The position numbers and the translations under genes were made by a program. From Cudoniella acicularis (taxonomy: Eukaryota; Ascomycota; Leotiomycetes; Helotiales; Helotiaceae): a stretch of 39,674 nucleotides of DNA. The DNA lies in contig JAAMPI010000394.1 of NCBI GenBank assembly GCA_013054445.1, positions 1 through 39,674 of the forward strand, in the 5' to 3' direction. The notes under the pieces were generated by a model. That model searched no databases and was not told the DNA's origin. It saw only the letters and a list, made by a program, of their open reading frames with translations. Each line of letters opens with the position of its first letter. Within the stretch, counting starts at the first letter, position 1. Positions 9,801 through 20,828 of the stretch are shown here, one piece after another.

Positions 9801-10025
9801 CTTACCTTGAAATACTTGAGATTATAGCTAAAGAGGGAAAATATTGCCAAATATACCCTCTTCTTTCAAAAAAACATGATTCGCTGACTTTGTGGACACC
9901 TTAACTTCCAAAAGAAACTTCAAGCTTAGTTTTACTTCCCAAATCACAAGCATGAACGGGAAATTTAATCATTCAATAAGCAAATCCAGTTCATTATAAC
10001 TCCATAGCATCAACAAGGTATTAGT

Positions 10026-12134
10026 TCATCCCACCAATGCTTCAACTTTCAAATTGCAAACACCATCAACACCCTTCTTCTCCCCCTCACTCCCCGTATT
10101 CTCCCCACTCTCCACCCCCCTCCGATCCACATCCTCCACACCGCTACTCTCCGGCTTATCCCCCTCTCCACCCTCAGTAGCAACACTCCTCCTCCTCCTA
10201 TGCTCCTCCTCATAGTCAATCAATAGTTCTCCATGCTTTCCATACCTCTGCGGCTCCCTCTTCGCAACACCCACTACCTGCCACCAACCCCTGATGCCCT
10301 TTGTTTTTCTGAAAATGTTGTCGATTTCCTCCAAGCTGCGGTAGGCCGTCTCGGGATAGAAGAAATAGACGACGGGGAAGATGAAGGCGTTGATTACGGC
10401 GAAGATGATGTATGTTTTGTATCCGATTGAAGCGAATGAGATAGGGGTGATCATTACTACCATGAAGTTAAATGCCCAATTTGCAGAAGTGGAAAGGCCA
10501 TTCGCCGGAGCTCGAATCGTAAGAGGAACAATTTCAGCTGGATAGAGCCCTGCAAATTGTGTTAATATTCATGTTTTAACAAGGGGAAAAGAGTGAAACC
10601 TACAAGTCATTCCAAGCCATCCGATAGCGAAGAAAGTATTGAAAACGAACAGAAAGACCGCTGAAACGACTCCAGGTGCCGAACCTCCGAGATTGCTCTG
10701 AGACATGTAGTTCATGCCAGCCAAAATGGCCATTGATCCTGACATACCTGCTGCGCCGAACAGCATGAGAGGTCGACGACCAAATTTCTCAATCGTATAG
10801 ACTGCAAACCAGGAAGCAAGGAAGTATTCGGTACCATTGCAAGCAGCCAGAATACTAGGAACGATGCCCGAAAGACCGATGTATTGCTTGTAAATTGTTG
10901 GAGCATAGTAAGTGATGAGGTTGATACCAGAAATTTGCTGGAAGACTTGGTTGACATAGCCAAGCACAACCCGATGAAAGTTCCTCTCTGGGCCCATGGA
11001 GAAAAGATCGGCCCACCCATGATCTTTCATTTCCAGAACGGAATCTTTGATTTCCATAAATTCGGTCTGCACGATATGATCCTCGACAGCCTTGTCTTCC
11101 AGAGCAGCAATCACAGACAGGGCTTCTGCTTCATCGCCCTTGAGGATGAGCCACTGTTAAATATTAGCCGTCTATTCGCTTTAACAGCACATCAGACAAT
11201 ACTTACTCTGGGAGACTCTGGCAGTTTCAGGATAAATACCAGCAAGATAAGAGCGAAAAATATTTGGAACGCTAAGGGGAAGCGCCACAAAACAGGATTC
11301 GGCTCTAAGAATGAGAAGGCGAAATCGATCCAATAACTTAATGCTATACCTCCAGTGATCATAGCTCCCTCAATCATAACCATTTTTCCACGTTTGTGTG
11401 ACTTTGAGGTTTCAGAAGCCCATGTAGGAACAGTCGAGGTATTCATACCGTTCCCAAAACCAGTGATGATTCGCCCAACGATCAGATGAGCCAGACTGAA
11501 AGCAGAGCATTGAAGGGTTGCACCAATAACCATAATAGCAGAACCGAGGAAGATCACCCTCCTCCTGCCGAGTACATCTCCGATGAAGATGGTTATAATA
11601 GCGCCAATGAAACAACCAACGTTGTAACTTGCTACCGTGATGCCTTGAATGGTGGAGATGTGCGTGTCGTTTGGATGGTTTACGGCATCGATTTCTGGGA
11701 ATTGCCTGACCCAACTTCCCAGGGTCAAGAGACCTCCCATGACTCCCTGGTCATAACCAAAAAGGCTTAAAGGAGTTAGCAAGGACGAAGCTCAGGAGAA
11801 CACGTCTTTAGTATTCAACAATAGGATGTAGTAGGGATGAAGGAGTCATTTCTAATCGAGGGATTTAGGAAGGCGGATAGTTCTAACCTGGATGGACGCT
11901 CAATATGAAGCATTATATTCCACTTGAAAATACTTCAACGCCTGAGCTGCTAAGTCAAGAATTCCATCGATTTGCTCATAGCCCTGAAGACCCACCCCCA
12001 AACGGAAGCCCGATGACAATGACAAGAATCATCAAGAAAATGGGGTCTTACAAAAAATCAACTCCAGCGATCACTCCAACCACAAGATTGAGAGCTTGGC
12101 CACGGAGGCCGAAGTACCTCGAACCGCCAAGCAT
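10026..12134 (-). CDS. MFS sugar (hexose-family) transporter
   Basis: Four exons on the minus strand: 12134-12052, 11765-11207, 11153-10604, 10549-10026, giving 571 residues. Introns 2 and 3 are 53 and 54 nt; intron 1 is 286 nt, with donor GTAAGA at 12051 and GCTAAC branch plus TAAG acceptor at 11766. The small first exon encodes MLGGSRYFGLRGQ... and joins in phase to the FLFGYDQG motif of helix 1. Family signatures follow in order: GDVLGRRR, GRIITGFGNG, LPESPRWL (completed exactly by the exon 2/3 junction), QQISGINLITYYAPT, EKFGRRP, WLYPAE (exon 3/4 junction) and PETAYRSLEEID. These mark a 12-helix sugar porter in the plasma membrane; the GFGNGMNTSTVPTW block resembles Stl1-like and related fungal monosaccharide carriers. 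Substrate cannot be told from sequence. The C-terminal tail is long, charged and hydrophilic. Confidence 0.92.
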
Positions 12135-13617
12135 GCTGGGCTGAGAATGAGAATGTAGATGAAATGGGACAAATTTGAAAATGAAATGCAAGGCCTCTTG
12201 CTCTCGTCTCAGCACAAGGGCGTGGATGGAGGACGATAGTCGTGAGGAGGGATTTTAAAGTTGGCAAAAGACATCTTATATCAAAGGCAGCCGCGGAACT
12301 TAGTGACACATGGAACACTTAGATGCATCGGTTTAGTTCCGATGAAGATCGCGCGCAACGGTGTAGCCGGCGGTTCATCTTTTTCGTGCGTGACATTTGG
12401 AAATTCTTATCAAGTTAGATTGCCCGCTTCTCCAAAAAGAAATTCCATAACCTTGAACCGTCTGAATCCTTGTTTCTGGTTTCTAAAGAACATTCTGTGG
12501 AGACAACCGTCCGGCATTTTGAATCAATTCGCTGGTGATATTACCCCTTGGCTGGCTGTTATTCTAGAGCGGCGTTTGCTGGTTATACTTCTAACAGTCC
12601 ATGTTGATTTTCGTTGTTGTGTTCCCCGAAGAGTAAAGTGCAAGGCAAGCAGAAGCCGAAGTGTGGAGAAACCCCGGTCTTGCTCTGACGTACCCAATAA
12701 AAGTGCCTTCGGGTTTCCCTGAAAGGAATACCGCAAAGGCTTGGTAGAGTGTCGGTTTATGGACTTGACGAATGGGCTTAAAGTTCGGTGCGAATTTGAC
12801 AATTCCGACCATGTGCTGCACAGCATCGTCATACCTCGGGTTTCCTCTTCTCCAGCGGCTCCCCATTATTCGACATTAAACTTTGACGGGAGTGGGAGAA
12901 CCTTGTTTTGGTGCCGGAGACGGTTGAACTTTGCTGGTGGTGAGAAATGTCGAATCTCGATAGCGGCAAGGATGGAAATTCGATATGGTTCCTGGATTTC
13001 TATAGGAGACGAGTTTGACTTGAGTTGAATGTAGCAAACGAGTCGGAAGTTTTTCTTTAGTCCTCGACTAGCTGGTGGAACCCTTTTGCCTTCATGCTGC
13101 CTTTCGACGCTCCCATGCAATATTCCAATGTTTGTCACGCCTATGAAGTCGCATCCTCGTCCTTGTACGATTTGAGCAGAGTTGCTCGTGTGCCAGCCGT
13201 GTACGTAAGGTTACGTGAGACAATAAACTTTGTTGTCGAGGAAAAGAAGTGGCGGGGAAGAGAAAACGGATGTCCTAAAGTGGCATCCCGGAAGCGATAT
13301 CTGCCAGGGGCCGCAGAATCCCCCCCCTGAAATCCCCTGAAATGTTGAGAAATCAAGCGGGGTCAAAAATATATCTAGAGTGCAATTTTTTGAGGAGATG
13401 AAATCTAATCCTCTCGGGACAGTCAAATTTTACGGTCATATTTTACATCGATAAAATTACGTGACTTTGTCAAGTCGTTCTCTGTTTCGTTCTCAAGTTC
13501 TTTAGCTCTCACTAGAATTTTCTTTACAAATAGTCCTGGTTTCTTCACGTTAAAAATTCTCGTCTTGATATCGTTAATCGTCCTCGTCTCCTTTTACAGC
13601 TCTATTTCCTCGGAATT
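12135..13617. other. Intergenic region upstream of the transporter
   Basis: The stretch must contain the transporter promoter, but I recognise no specific element. Frames are at most about 153 codons, overlap each other in several frames and have no known domain. Confidence 0.5.
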
Positions 13618-13884
13618 TTAAAGTGCTACGAGGGCGTGTTTTCGTACCCACTTTTGGATGTTTTTGATCTGCTCAATATCGTCTCGTGCGATAGTCTCTT
13701 TCACTTCCGTGTATTCGCTGACAAACTTGTCCAGAGATTTACCTCGATTGCGGCATTCCTCGCCCGGTGTAGAGTAGTTCTCAGTAACCCTCTTTTCTAC
13801 ACCGTCCTCACCATCTATCAGCATTACTGCGACGTCTTGGCTATAAAAGGCTTTGTAAACGCGGCTCATAGGGTAATGGTTCAT
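13618..13884 (-). CDS. Possible small hypothetical protein, 88 residues
   Basis: An ATG-initiated frame (MNHYPMSR...) with a balanced, charged composition and a predicted amphipathic helical C-terminal half (roughly residues 50-85). It looks more protein-like than other intergenic frames, but I recognise no family. It may be a small gene, one exon of a larger gene, or a relic. No neighbouring exon could be joined convincingly. Confidence 0.3.
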   Translation of the reverse strand: MNHYPMSRVYKAFYSQDVAVMLIDGEDGVEKRVTENYSTPGEECRNRGKSLDKFVSEYTEVKETIARDDIEQIKNIQKWVRKHALVAL

Positions 13885-14986
13885 TGCTGCTCTTGTCTTT
13901 TGTAGCCCAAACTTCCGACTAATCTGGGTACCAAACTTCCTTCGCCAGCTATAGAGACTCGTGTCATTATCGTAACCAAGCTCAGCCAGGAGAGGTCCTC
14001 ACGAGCAGGGGTACTCAGAAAAAGAGACATATTTCCAATCTGCAAGAGATGGCTTCTCGCTGTCGCCTTCCAAAGGAAACAAACGTATCCAGGTCATTGC
14101 ACCCTGTTATGGACGGAGCGACCACTCAAGCCACGCTGTACTAAATCCAACCTTTAGTATTTTTTTCAATCCCCAGTTCTTTTGACCCTCAAATACAGAC
14201 TGGCTCTTGCTTTGTGCATTAGGTATCCATAACACGCCCCTTCCCAGCTAAACTCAGGAGTCGAGAACGACGTTCATTTCTCTGAAGCCAAGAGCCTCCA
14301 AGCTCACTTGCTTTAGGTGTTTCGGATCAAGTTTATCGATCGTTTCCCTTGAAAAGTTAGCATGTGTAAAGTTTTGAGGAGATCGGGAACTTGCCTTCAG
14401 TGATAATTGCTCGCCTTATGATTAAACTCCCTCCCTCTCAACGGTGCCCTTCCATGGTCATCTGTTCATGCCTGACGGGACATCGAATGAGTAGATTCGT
14501 GAAGCTCTCAGCGTTTACGAGGGAATGCATCATTACCAAATCCCAACTTCATGTAATAAATCTAAGAGCGAGTTGGTCCTTACGAAGATTGAACGAAACT
14601 TTCTACTCCTCTGGATTACCCCCGTAGATTGGTCAAATGCAATGTTTCATTGCCCGATTATATTTCGCCTAATCTTTTCATCAGCGGCGTTCGTAGCTTC
14701 GCGATTAGATCATTAGCATATTCGAAGTTCAGCTGTTAGGAGTCACCAGTTTCACCTCCTTCAGTACGTTGGTAGATTCAGTGATTCATTTTGCTTGGTT
14801 TTTGTCTAGAACACCTAATGAGCTAGCTGTTATTGGTGTTATCATGATTCCGTGAAGAAATCTACACAACATGGTAGAAATGAAAAAGTGAATTTTGGAA
14901 ATGAAAACACCCTTTTCCTTTAGCCGCTGCCATGAAGCCGAAACGACGCCGAGCCATTGACCAAAGACGAGCGACAGAGAACCAAA
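13885..14986. other. Intergenic region, nothing recognised
   Basis: Non-coding by eye. The right end should hold the 3' untranslated region of the zinc-knuckle gene that stops at 14987. Confidence 0.5.
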
Positions 14987-17017
14987 CTACCAGCTTTGAG
15001 CTTCGGTTTGGTCACCACTACCACCATTCTCCCAACCACCTTCGGCAGCAACAGGAGCAATAGCGTGATCGTCGCCACCCAAGAATCCATTGGTCTCGGC
15101 GGCACCGTAACTAGCGTCTGCTCCAGCACCTTCATCGTCCGCAATTGGTTCCTTGCATCTGACTTTGGTGTGGCCCATTCTGCCAATAATCAGCCAGATC
15201 CAAGAAGTGATGCTGCCAGGGGATCAAAAACTTACTGCTTACAATTAGAGCATTGAACCCGGGACCAGTCTCTTGGTTCAGGACATTCTCGAGATTGGTG
15301 ACTTCAAGGCTTGAGGTTAGCTTGTGCAATCTTCTTTGGGAAAAACTGGGATTGTAAAGAAGAAACCACATGGTGGAAGAATCTACATACCCCTCCTTGT
15401 CACAATTACGGCAAATCAACTTCTTGGGATTCGTGCACTAAAAATTGAGCGGTTAGTATTTCGTACTTCCTTGCAAGGACTTGAAGTGACTACTTACATC
15501 ACGCGATCTATGACCCTCCTCTCCGCAGTTATGACAAGCACCACCGCCACCGCCGCCTTGAGGGCAATCCTTGCTGAAATGACCGACTTTTGGTTGTCAG
15601 TATATAAAATAAGTCAGCTGGAAAATGTGGCTTACTCTCGTTGCATTTCTTGCATTCAACACCTTCAGCCGAGCGAGGTTCAGGACCTGTTCGTAATCAG
15701 CAACATCTTCAAAAGTTGAATCGATAAAAAAAACTCACATTCCTTGCTGCTGTGTCCGCTCTGTTTGCAATTGCGGCATGCAAACTTGTCGGGGCGTGGG
15801 TTGGGGCAGTCTCTCATACCTGGATATGTGATTAGCGAGTGGACGACGTCTCAAAACTCATCGGACACTTACGATGACCAATCTCCTCGCAATTATAGCA
15901 CTTGACGACAGCCCTATCCGCATTCTCCATCTTTTCTTGAGGGCAGGACTTGAAGCCGTGACCCAATTCATCACAGTTACTGCACTTGATGATACCCCGA
16001 TCTACAGGCTTGCCAGCATTGGCAAGGCGTTCGTAGTTTTCCTCCGCTGTTGGAGGCCACAATTCCTTCTCCTTTGGACGGAGAGGTTTGTCGGAAAGGC
16101 GCCAAGTGACGGTGTATTTGCGTTCCAAATTGCCCTGCAGGTCCATGTTGGTGTAAGTGACATTGAGCTCCTTTTCGATCGCGATGAGGTAGACTTTGAT
16201 TCCTTGAAGACGGAAGGCGTGCTCGATTTGTTGATATGTGGCATCGGGAGCAGCCTTGAAATACTTCTCAGCTGCCTCCGTAATGTCATCAAGATCGCCC
16301 TCCTCTGCAGCCGCCTTGATTTGCTCCCAGGCCTGCTCAGCGGGAATAGCCTCGACGTTTTCATACTCGATCTTTCTGGGGTTCTTGCATTCAATGGCGG
16401 TGTGACCTAGAACGATGTCAGTTCGTAGTAGCCCATAGGAATGGATTTGACTTGCCTTCTTCCTTACAGTTGTTGCAAACCGAAGGTGGCTTGGTCGGAC
16501 AATCGGCAGCCTTTCAGAGATCAATATTCTACTTGATAAAAGATGATCAACAACACTTACGCGGTGACCTATTTGTTCACAAATTCGACAGGTACCAGTG
16601 AATTCACGTGCTACCGCAGGATTCGGGCAGTCAGCCTTGTTGTGGCTATACGACCAAGGAGTCAGTATATTGAGATCGAGTGGAATCGGAAGAACTCACC
16701 CTTCTTCACCACAGTTGTAGCATGGTCGTGGCTTTGGAGGTTCGGGGCAGTTTTGCTTGCTATGACTGAGTAGAAGAGAGTGAGCGTGACGTCCGTCAAT
16801 GGCGAAAGTGAATTAACACATACCCTTCTTGGCCACAATTGTAACAAGCACCACTGAAACCGCCGCCACCTCCATCAACACCATCTCCACCGCCATAGCC
16901 ATCAGCACCACCGCCATAGCCATCACCGTTGCAATTGGTAAACTCTTGAGAAGCACCGCCTTCGTTCCACTCGCCGTCCCCGCCTGCGCTTGCTTCAGCT
17001 GCAGGATCCCAAGACAT
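14987..17017 (-). CDS. Zinc-knuckle protein with eleven CCHC motifs (CNBP/Gis2/HEXBP type)
   Basis: Eleven exons on the minus strand: 17017-16824, 16765-16700, 16645-16561, 16510-16456, 16406-15873, 15819-15739, 15686-15636, 15586-15498, 15437-15391, 15301-15236, 15179-14987; 486 residues. Every junction restores a CX2CX4HX4C knuckle, which strongly supports the model. Intron 4 (16407-16455) is GC-AG (donor GCAAGT); the others are GT-AG. The protein starts with a Gly-rich segment, then has four knuckles, a helical and beta domain of about 130 residues (EYENVEAIP... to ...KPVDRG) in exon 5, then seven knuckles and an acidic, Gly-rich tail ending in Trp. Zinc knuckles bind single-stranded RNA or DNA; yeast Gis2 and animal CNBP act in translation and stress granules. 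This protein is longer than those, with an extra central domain whose role I do not know. A long 5'UTR intron (donor near 17577, acceptor TTTCAG near 17031) is possible. Confidence 0.93.
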
Positions 17018-19522
17018 CTTGGCATGCGCTGAAAGGTGAACTTTGTGTGTGGATCTGTGTGTGTGGCCGGATTAGTCGGTGGTCCATTGATGAGCAAAAG
17101 AGGTGTCAACTTTGAAAAGTGATAGTCAACTTGGGGACGATGAGGGGAAAGTTGAAATTGACCGCGCCGCTGAGGCAGGCTTCTGACCTCCAGGGAAACC
17201 GGGATGCTGTGCAAAATTGGAGATGATGGAGCTCGCGGGAGGAAGAGGGAAGAAGGAGGTTCGAAGAAAGCAAGGGTAGTTTGACAGGAAGGTGAGATGG
17301 AAGCACAGCAGAACGAATTTGTGCGGAAGAGAAGTTGTAACGCGACTTTGTGTCGCGATTGACTTGGATAGACGTACCGCAAGATATCTGTGCGAGATTG
17401 ACTGCAGAGAACCTGATGATTTGCGCGTCAGTTATGGTGAACCTTTGTGGAGATGGAGAGATGGAATTGTGTGAAGACACTCTGAGTTGTCGGGAGAGAC
17501 AAGGGAGGCAAGGAGCGGAGGAGATCTGGCGCGGCCGCACCTTGAGGGTGCGAGATTGAAGATGAAGGGGGGAGACTTACCCCTGCTAGAATCTCTTCCT
17601 CTCCAATAGGTAACCTCGCGAAGGACTCACGAGATTGCAATTGAAGTTGTTGATGGAAAGATCGAAGGTAGCGGAAAGTTGGTGTTGTGGGGAAGAGGTC
17701 GGAAAGAGAGCGAAGGTAACCTCGCCTTTTGTAGACGCGACTTATGGTGGGAGTCGAAGCGAGGATTTAAGAAGGAAGTCAACTCGTGGTTTCCTAAAAA
17801 GCCAGGCGCCTCTTATATTCACTGAAACGACGTTTTGGAGCATACCTAGGTGTCTAGGCAAATCTCGTTATCTCGTCTTAGTCGTCTATCGAAGACACAA
17901 TTTGGGGTTGGCAGAAGGGCCAATCTCTGAAGACCTTCCTTGAAAATAGGAGTGGAATGCTTCAAGTACGTCAACCAGCCAGAGACGCTCCTTTTGGATT
18001 TCGCAAACAATAGCTTAAAAGGTCTCGTTATGTCAAAAGATCGTATTTTGGTGCCTCTTTGAGGCCCTGCCACTACGAAGCAGAAGAAAGTCATGCAAGC
18101 ATCTCATGATCGAGGCGATTACGAGCATAGAGATAATCTCTTTCCAATCTACCAACGCGTAACCAGGAGGTCATCCATGCGGCACTACAGCAAATATGAT
18201 AAGCAACTTAATAATCTTCGGGCACCAGGTTGCCAAATTCTCCCAAGAAGAGCTTCGAAGAAGTCCGCATTTGGAGGAAATGCACTTCTGGTAAGCATAA
18301 TTCCAAGTTTGCCTTGATTGACTGTGCTATCTAAGGAAGCCTTTCGCTCGACCAGGCTTTAGAATTTTGTGAAGGATAAATTCTCTGCTGAAGCAGAAGC
18401 TTGACATTCTGATCTGTCCACTGGCGAAGAATTTCGAGGGAAGCAAGGAGTTTAACCAGGCACTGCCAGAGTATTGTTTGTTGAGTACAACTCTCTCAAT
18501 TTTCTGCCAACCTTTTCAAGCAAAGACTGATTTTACAACTAGAGCTGTCTTGAATGGAAGAGTACATATTGCAAAAACCTCTCTATGTGATGTCGGCACC
18601 CAATACCGAAGGCTCCAGCAATACTCTGCCAACTCTGGCTGACGGAGTTTGCAGGGTTTAGACATCATTGACATTCATCAAGCTTACTGGTACATGCCAC
18701 TCTCCATAATACCATCCGAAAGGGGCGCTGGACTCCGCGATTGAAGCTTCATGGGCTTGGAAGCATCGGGACACCGTGCTTGGCCAACTGCTTTACCCAC
18801 ACAACATCCGCAGAAGACAATGCAAGGCAGGAGAACTCTTGAGTTGATATGTTGACAACGATAGGAAGGAGAAATTACTGAGGTATTTTCCCTTTTCGGA
18901 AATCCCAGGATGTATGAGGGCTTCATTGGCCTGGGGTCCATAACAGCAGACTCGATTTGAGTCAACAGCTATCATTCCCAACGGTTAAGAAACTATCATA
19001 TAAAGCCACAGAGGGAGGCTTTGGTGTGCCCTTCCGTGAGATTTAGGCGTTTTATGCGAGAAAACAAGACTTTGGATATCTATAATGCATCAGTTCATCA
19101 GCCTTTCTGGTCAGACGTTGTCACATTGAAGACCCCCTAGCTATCTTACTATTTCGACGGCGCCAAACTAGGGCCCTAAATCCCCCCACACCTAGCGGGA
19201 TATGTCTCACGGAGAGCGAACAGCTTTTAGGCTCCATTGCCGAATTTTTCTAAGAGCACCTCGAGGCATAAGTGATAGCTGAAGGAGTGTCGTCGTGCCT
19301 CAGGTCGTCAGACCCCTGGATTCGTGTTACAGAGGTGGTGGGGCCATTCCAGGGGTCAAAGCTCCCTCCCCCACTTAAGACAAATCCTTATATGCCCCGC
19401 CATGATTGCGCCATGTGAAGCTCTGAAAAATTTCAAGATCTTTTTCTTCACAGGTTTGGAAGTAAGGAATACTGCGAGAAATTCTTCCATTTCATATTAC
19501 TTCGATCCTCCCAATTGCCAAG
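17018..19522. other. Intergenic region, 2.5 kb
   Basis: The left third is the leader and promoter of the zinc-knuckle gene; a minus-strand GTAAGT near 17577 and a TTTCAG near 17031 could bound a leader intron. The rest has many stops in all frames and no recognisable domain. An ACCTAGGT palindrome lies at 17844-17851. Confidence 0.5.
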
Positions 19523-20668
19523 ATGGCACCACCTGAAGGTCTTCCCAAGATGGAGTACCGCTTTCTGGGTCGAACAGGACTTCAAGTTTCCGCAATCTCT
19601 CTAGGAGGCTGGCTGACCTATGGCGGACATGTTGAAAATGGTACGATTTCTTGAAGTTCTCTAGCGAGTGCTTTCACTTACCAAACCAGAAAACACATTC
19701 GCCTGTATGAAGGCGGCATACGATGTTGGAATCAACTTCTTTGATTGTGCCGAGCAGTACAGCGGTGGAGAATCCGAGCGAGTTATTGGCCAAGCCATTA
19801 AGAAATTTGGATGGAAACGCAATGATCTGGTCATTTCAACAAAGGTACATTCAATTGATTGTATTCCACGTCTCCAGAGCAGAAATTGACGGCATCCCTA
19901 GATTTACTGGGGCGTGCCTTTGGCGAAAATCCCATTAATAATGTCGGCCTTTCCCGAAAACATATTATAGAAGGAGTCAATGCATCCCTCGAGCGTCTAG
20001 ATTTAGCATACGTCGATTTAATATATGCGCACCGACCTGACAGAAATACGCCTATGGAAGAAACAGTCCGAGCATTCAACCACATCATCGATACTGGGAA
20101 GGCATTTTACTGGGGAACTTCTGAATGGAATGCCGACGAGATAGCTTCTGCTTGGCGAGTAGCAGACAGACTGGGTTTAATTGGCCCTGTTATGGAACAG
20201 CCACTTTACAACATGATATCCCGCGAGAAAGTTGAGAAAGAATTCGAGCATTTATATGACGAAATAGGGCTTGGGCTTACCACCTTTTCTCCCTTGAAAA
20301 TCGGCATTTTGACGGGGAAATACAACGATGGCATTCCGAAAGACTCGAGGTTGGGAAGCAGCGAGGATGACTTCGTGAAGTATATGAATAAAAAAGTGGG
20401 AGACGAGACGTGGAAGAAAGATATCGAGACCGTGAGGAAGTTGAAGCCGGTTGCTGACAAGTTGGAGATTTCGCAAGCGAATTTGGCTCTGGCTTGGGTT
20501 TTGCAGAACAAGCGTGTTAACTCTGCCATTACTGGTGCTAGTAAGCCGGAGCAAATTTATGAGAGTGTTAAGGCCTTGGTAGCTGTTGAGAAGCTTACCC
20601 CGGAGATATTGAAGGAAATTGACGATATTTTGGGGAATAAGCCGGCTGTAATGGTGAGAAGATTTTAA
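19523..20668 (+). CDS. Aldo/keto reductase, Kv-channel beta-subunit-like, with an apparent frameshift
   Basis: Exons 19523-19640, 19690-19844 and 19902-20668; introns of 49 and 57 nt. The protein begins MAPPEGLPKMEYRFLGRTGLQV and shows the AKR tetrad: Asp and Tyr in FFDCAEQY, Lys in ISTK, His in YAHRPD. Later blocks GLSRKHIIEG, ERLDLAYVDLIYAHRPD, YWGTSEW and the C-terminal cofactor segment (GASKPEQIYE) match the Kv-beta/AKR6-type family, NADPH-dependent oxidoreductases. After the TTGAC...CTAG acceptor, exon 3 reads IYWG in the expected frame, but the next residues (RAFGENP) are in the following frame: one base is missing in the GGGG run at 19909-19912. With one extra base the product would be 346 residues, a normal length. 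It is either a sequence error, a real mutation, or a 38-nt alternative intron (acceptor at 19882) that keeps frame but inserts foreign residues. Confidence 0.85.
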
Positions 20669-20828
20669 TTTAGTCGTATATAAAATGGATGAAGAGAAAT
20701 GCATTGTTTCGTTGGTAGGGGTAGGGTGCTTTTAGGCATCTGCCGATTTTATTTATACATTGCATCCGTGAGCAACATTAAGACATTATCCCTTCCTAGC
20801 TACCTGCAGTTGCCCTCCCTGAACCAAT

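Noticed and set aside
11766..12051. TGATGA and CTGA motifs in the long transporter intron as a C/D snoRNA
   Set aside because: They are more than 200 nt apart and no terminal stem pairs them.
17428..17640. Frames in the leader of the zinc-knuckle gene
   Set aside because: Several overlapping frames on both strands without domain; the region looks like promoter, leader and possible 5'UTR intron.
18684..18981. Minus-strand frames around 18.7-19.0 kb as a possible gene relic
   Set aside because: Translating several frames gave many stops and no recognisable protein family.
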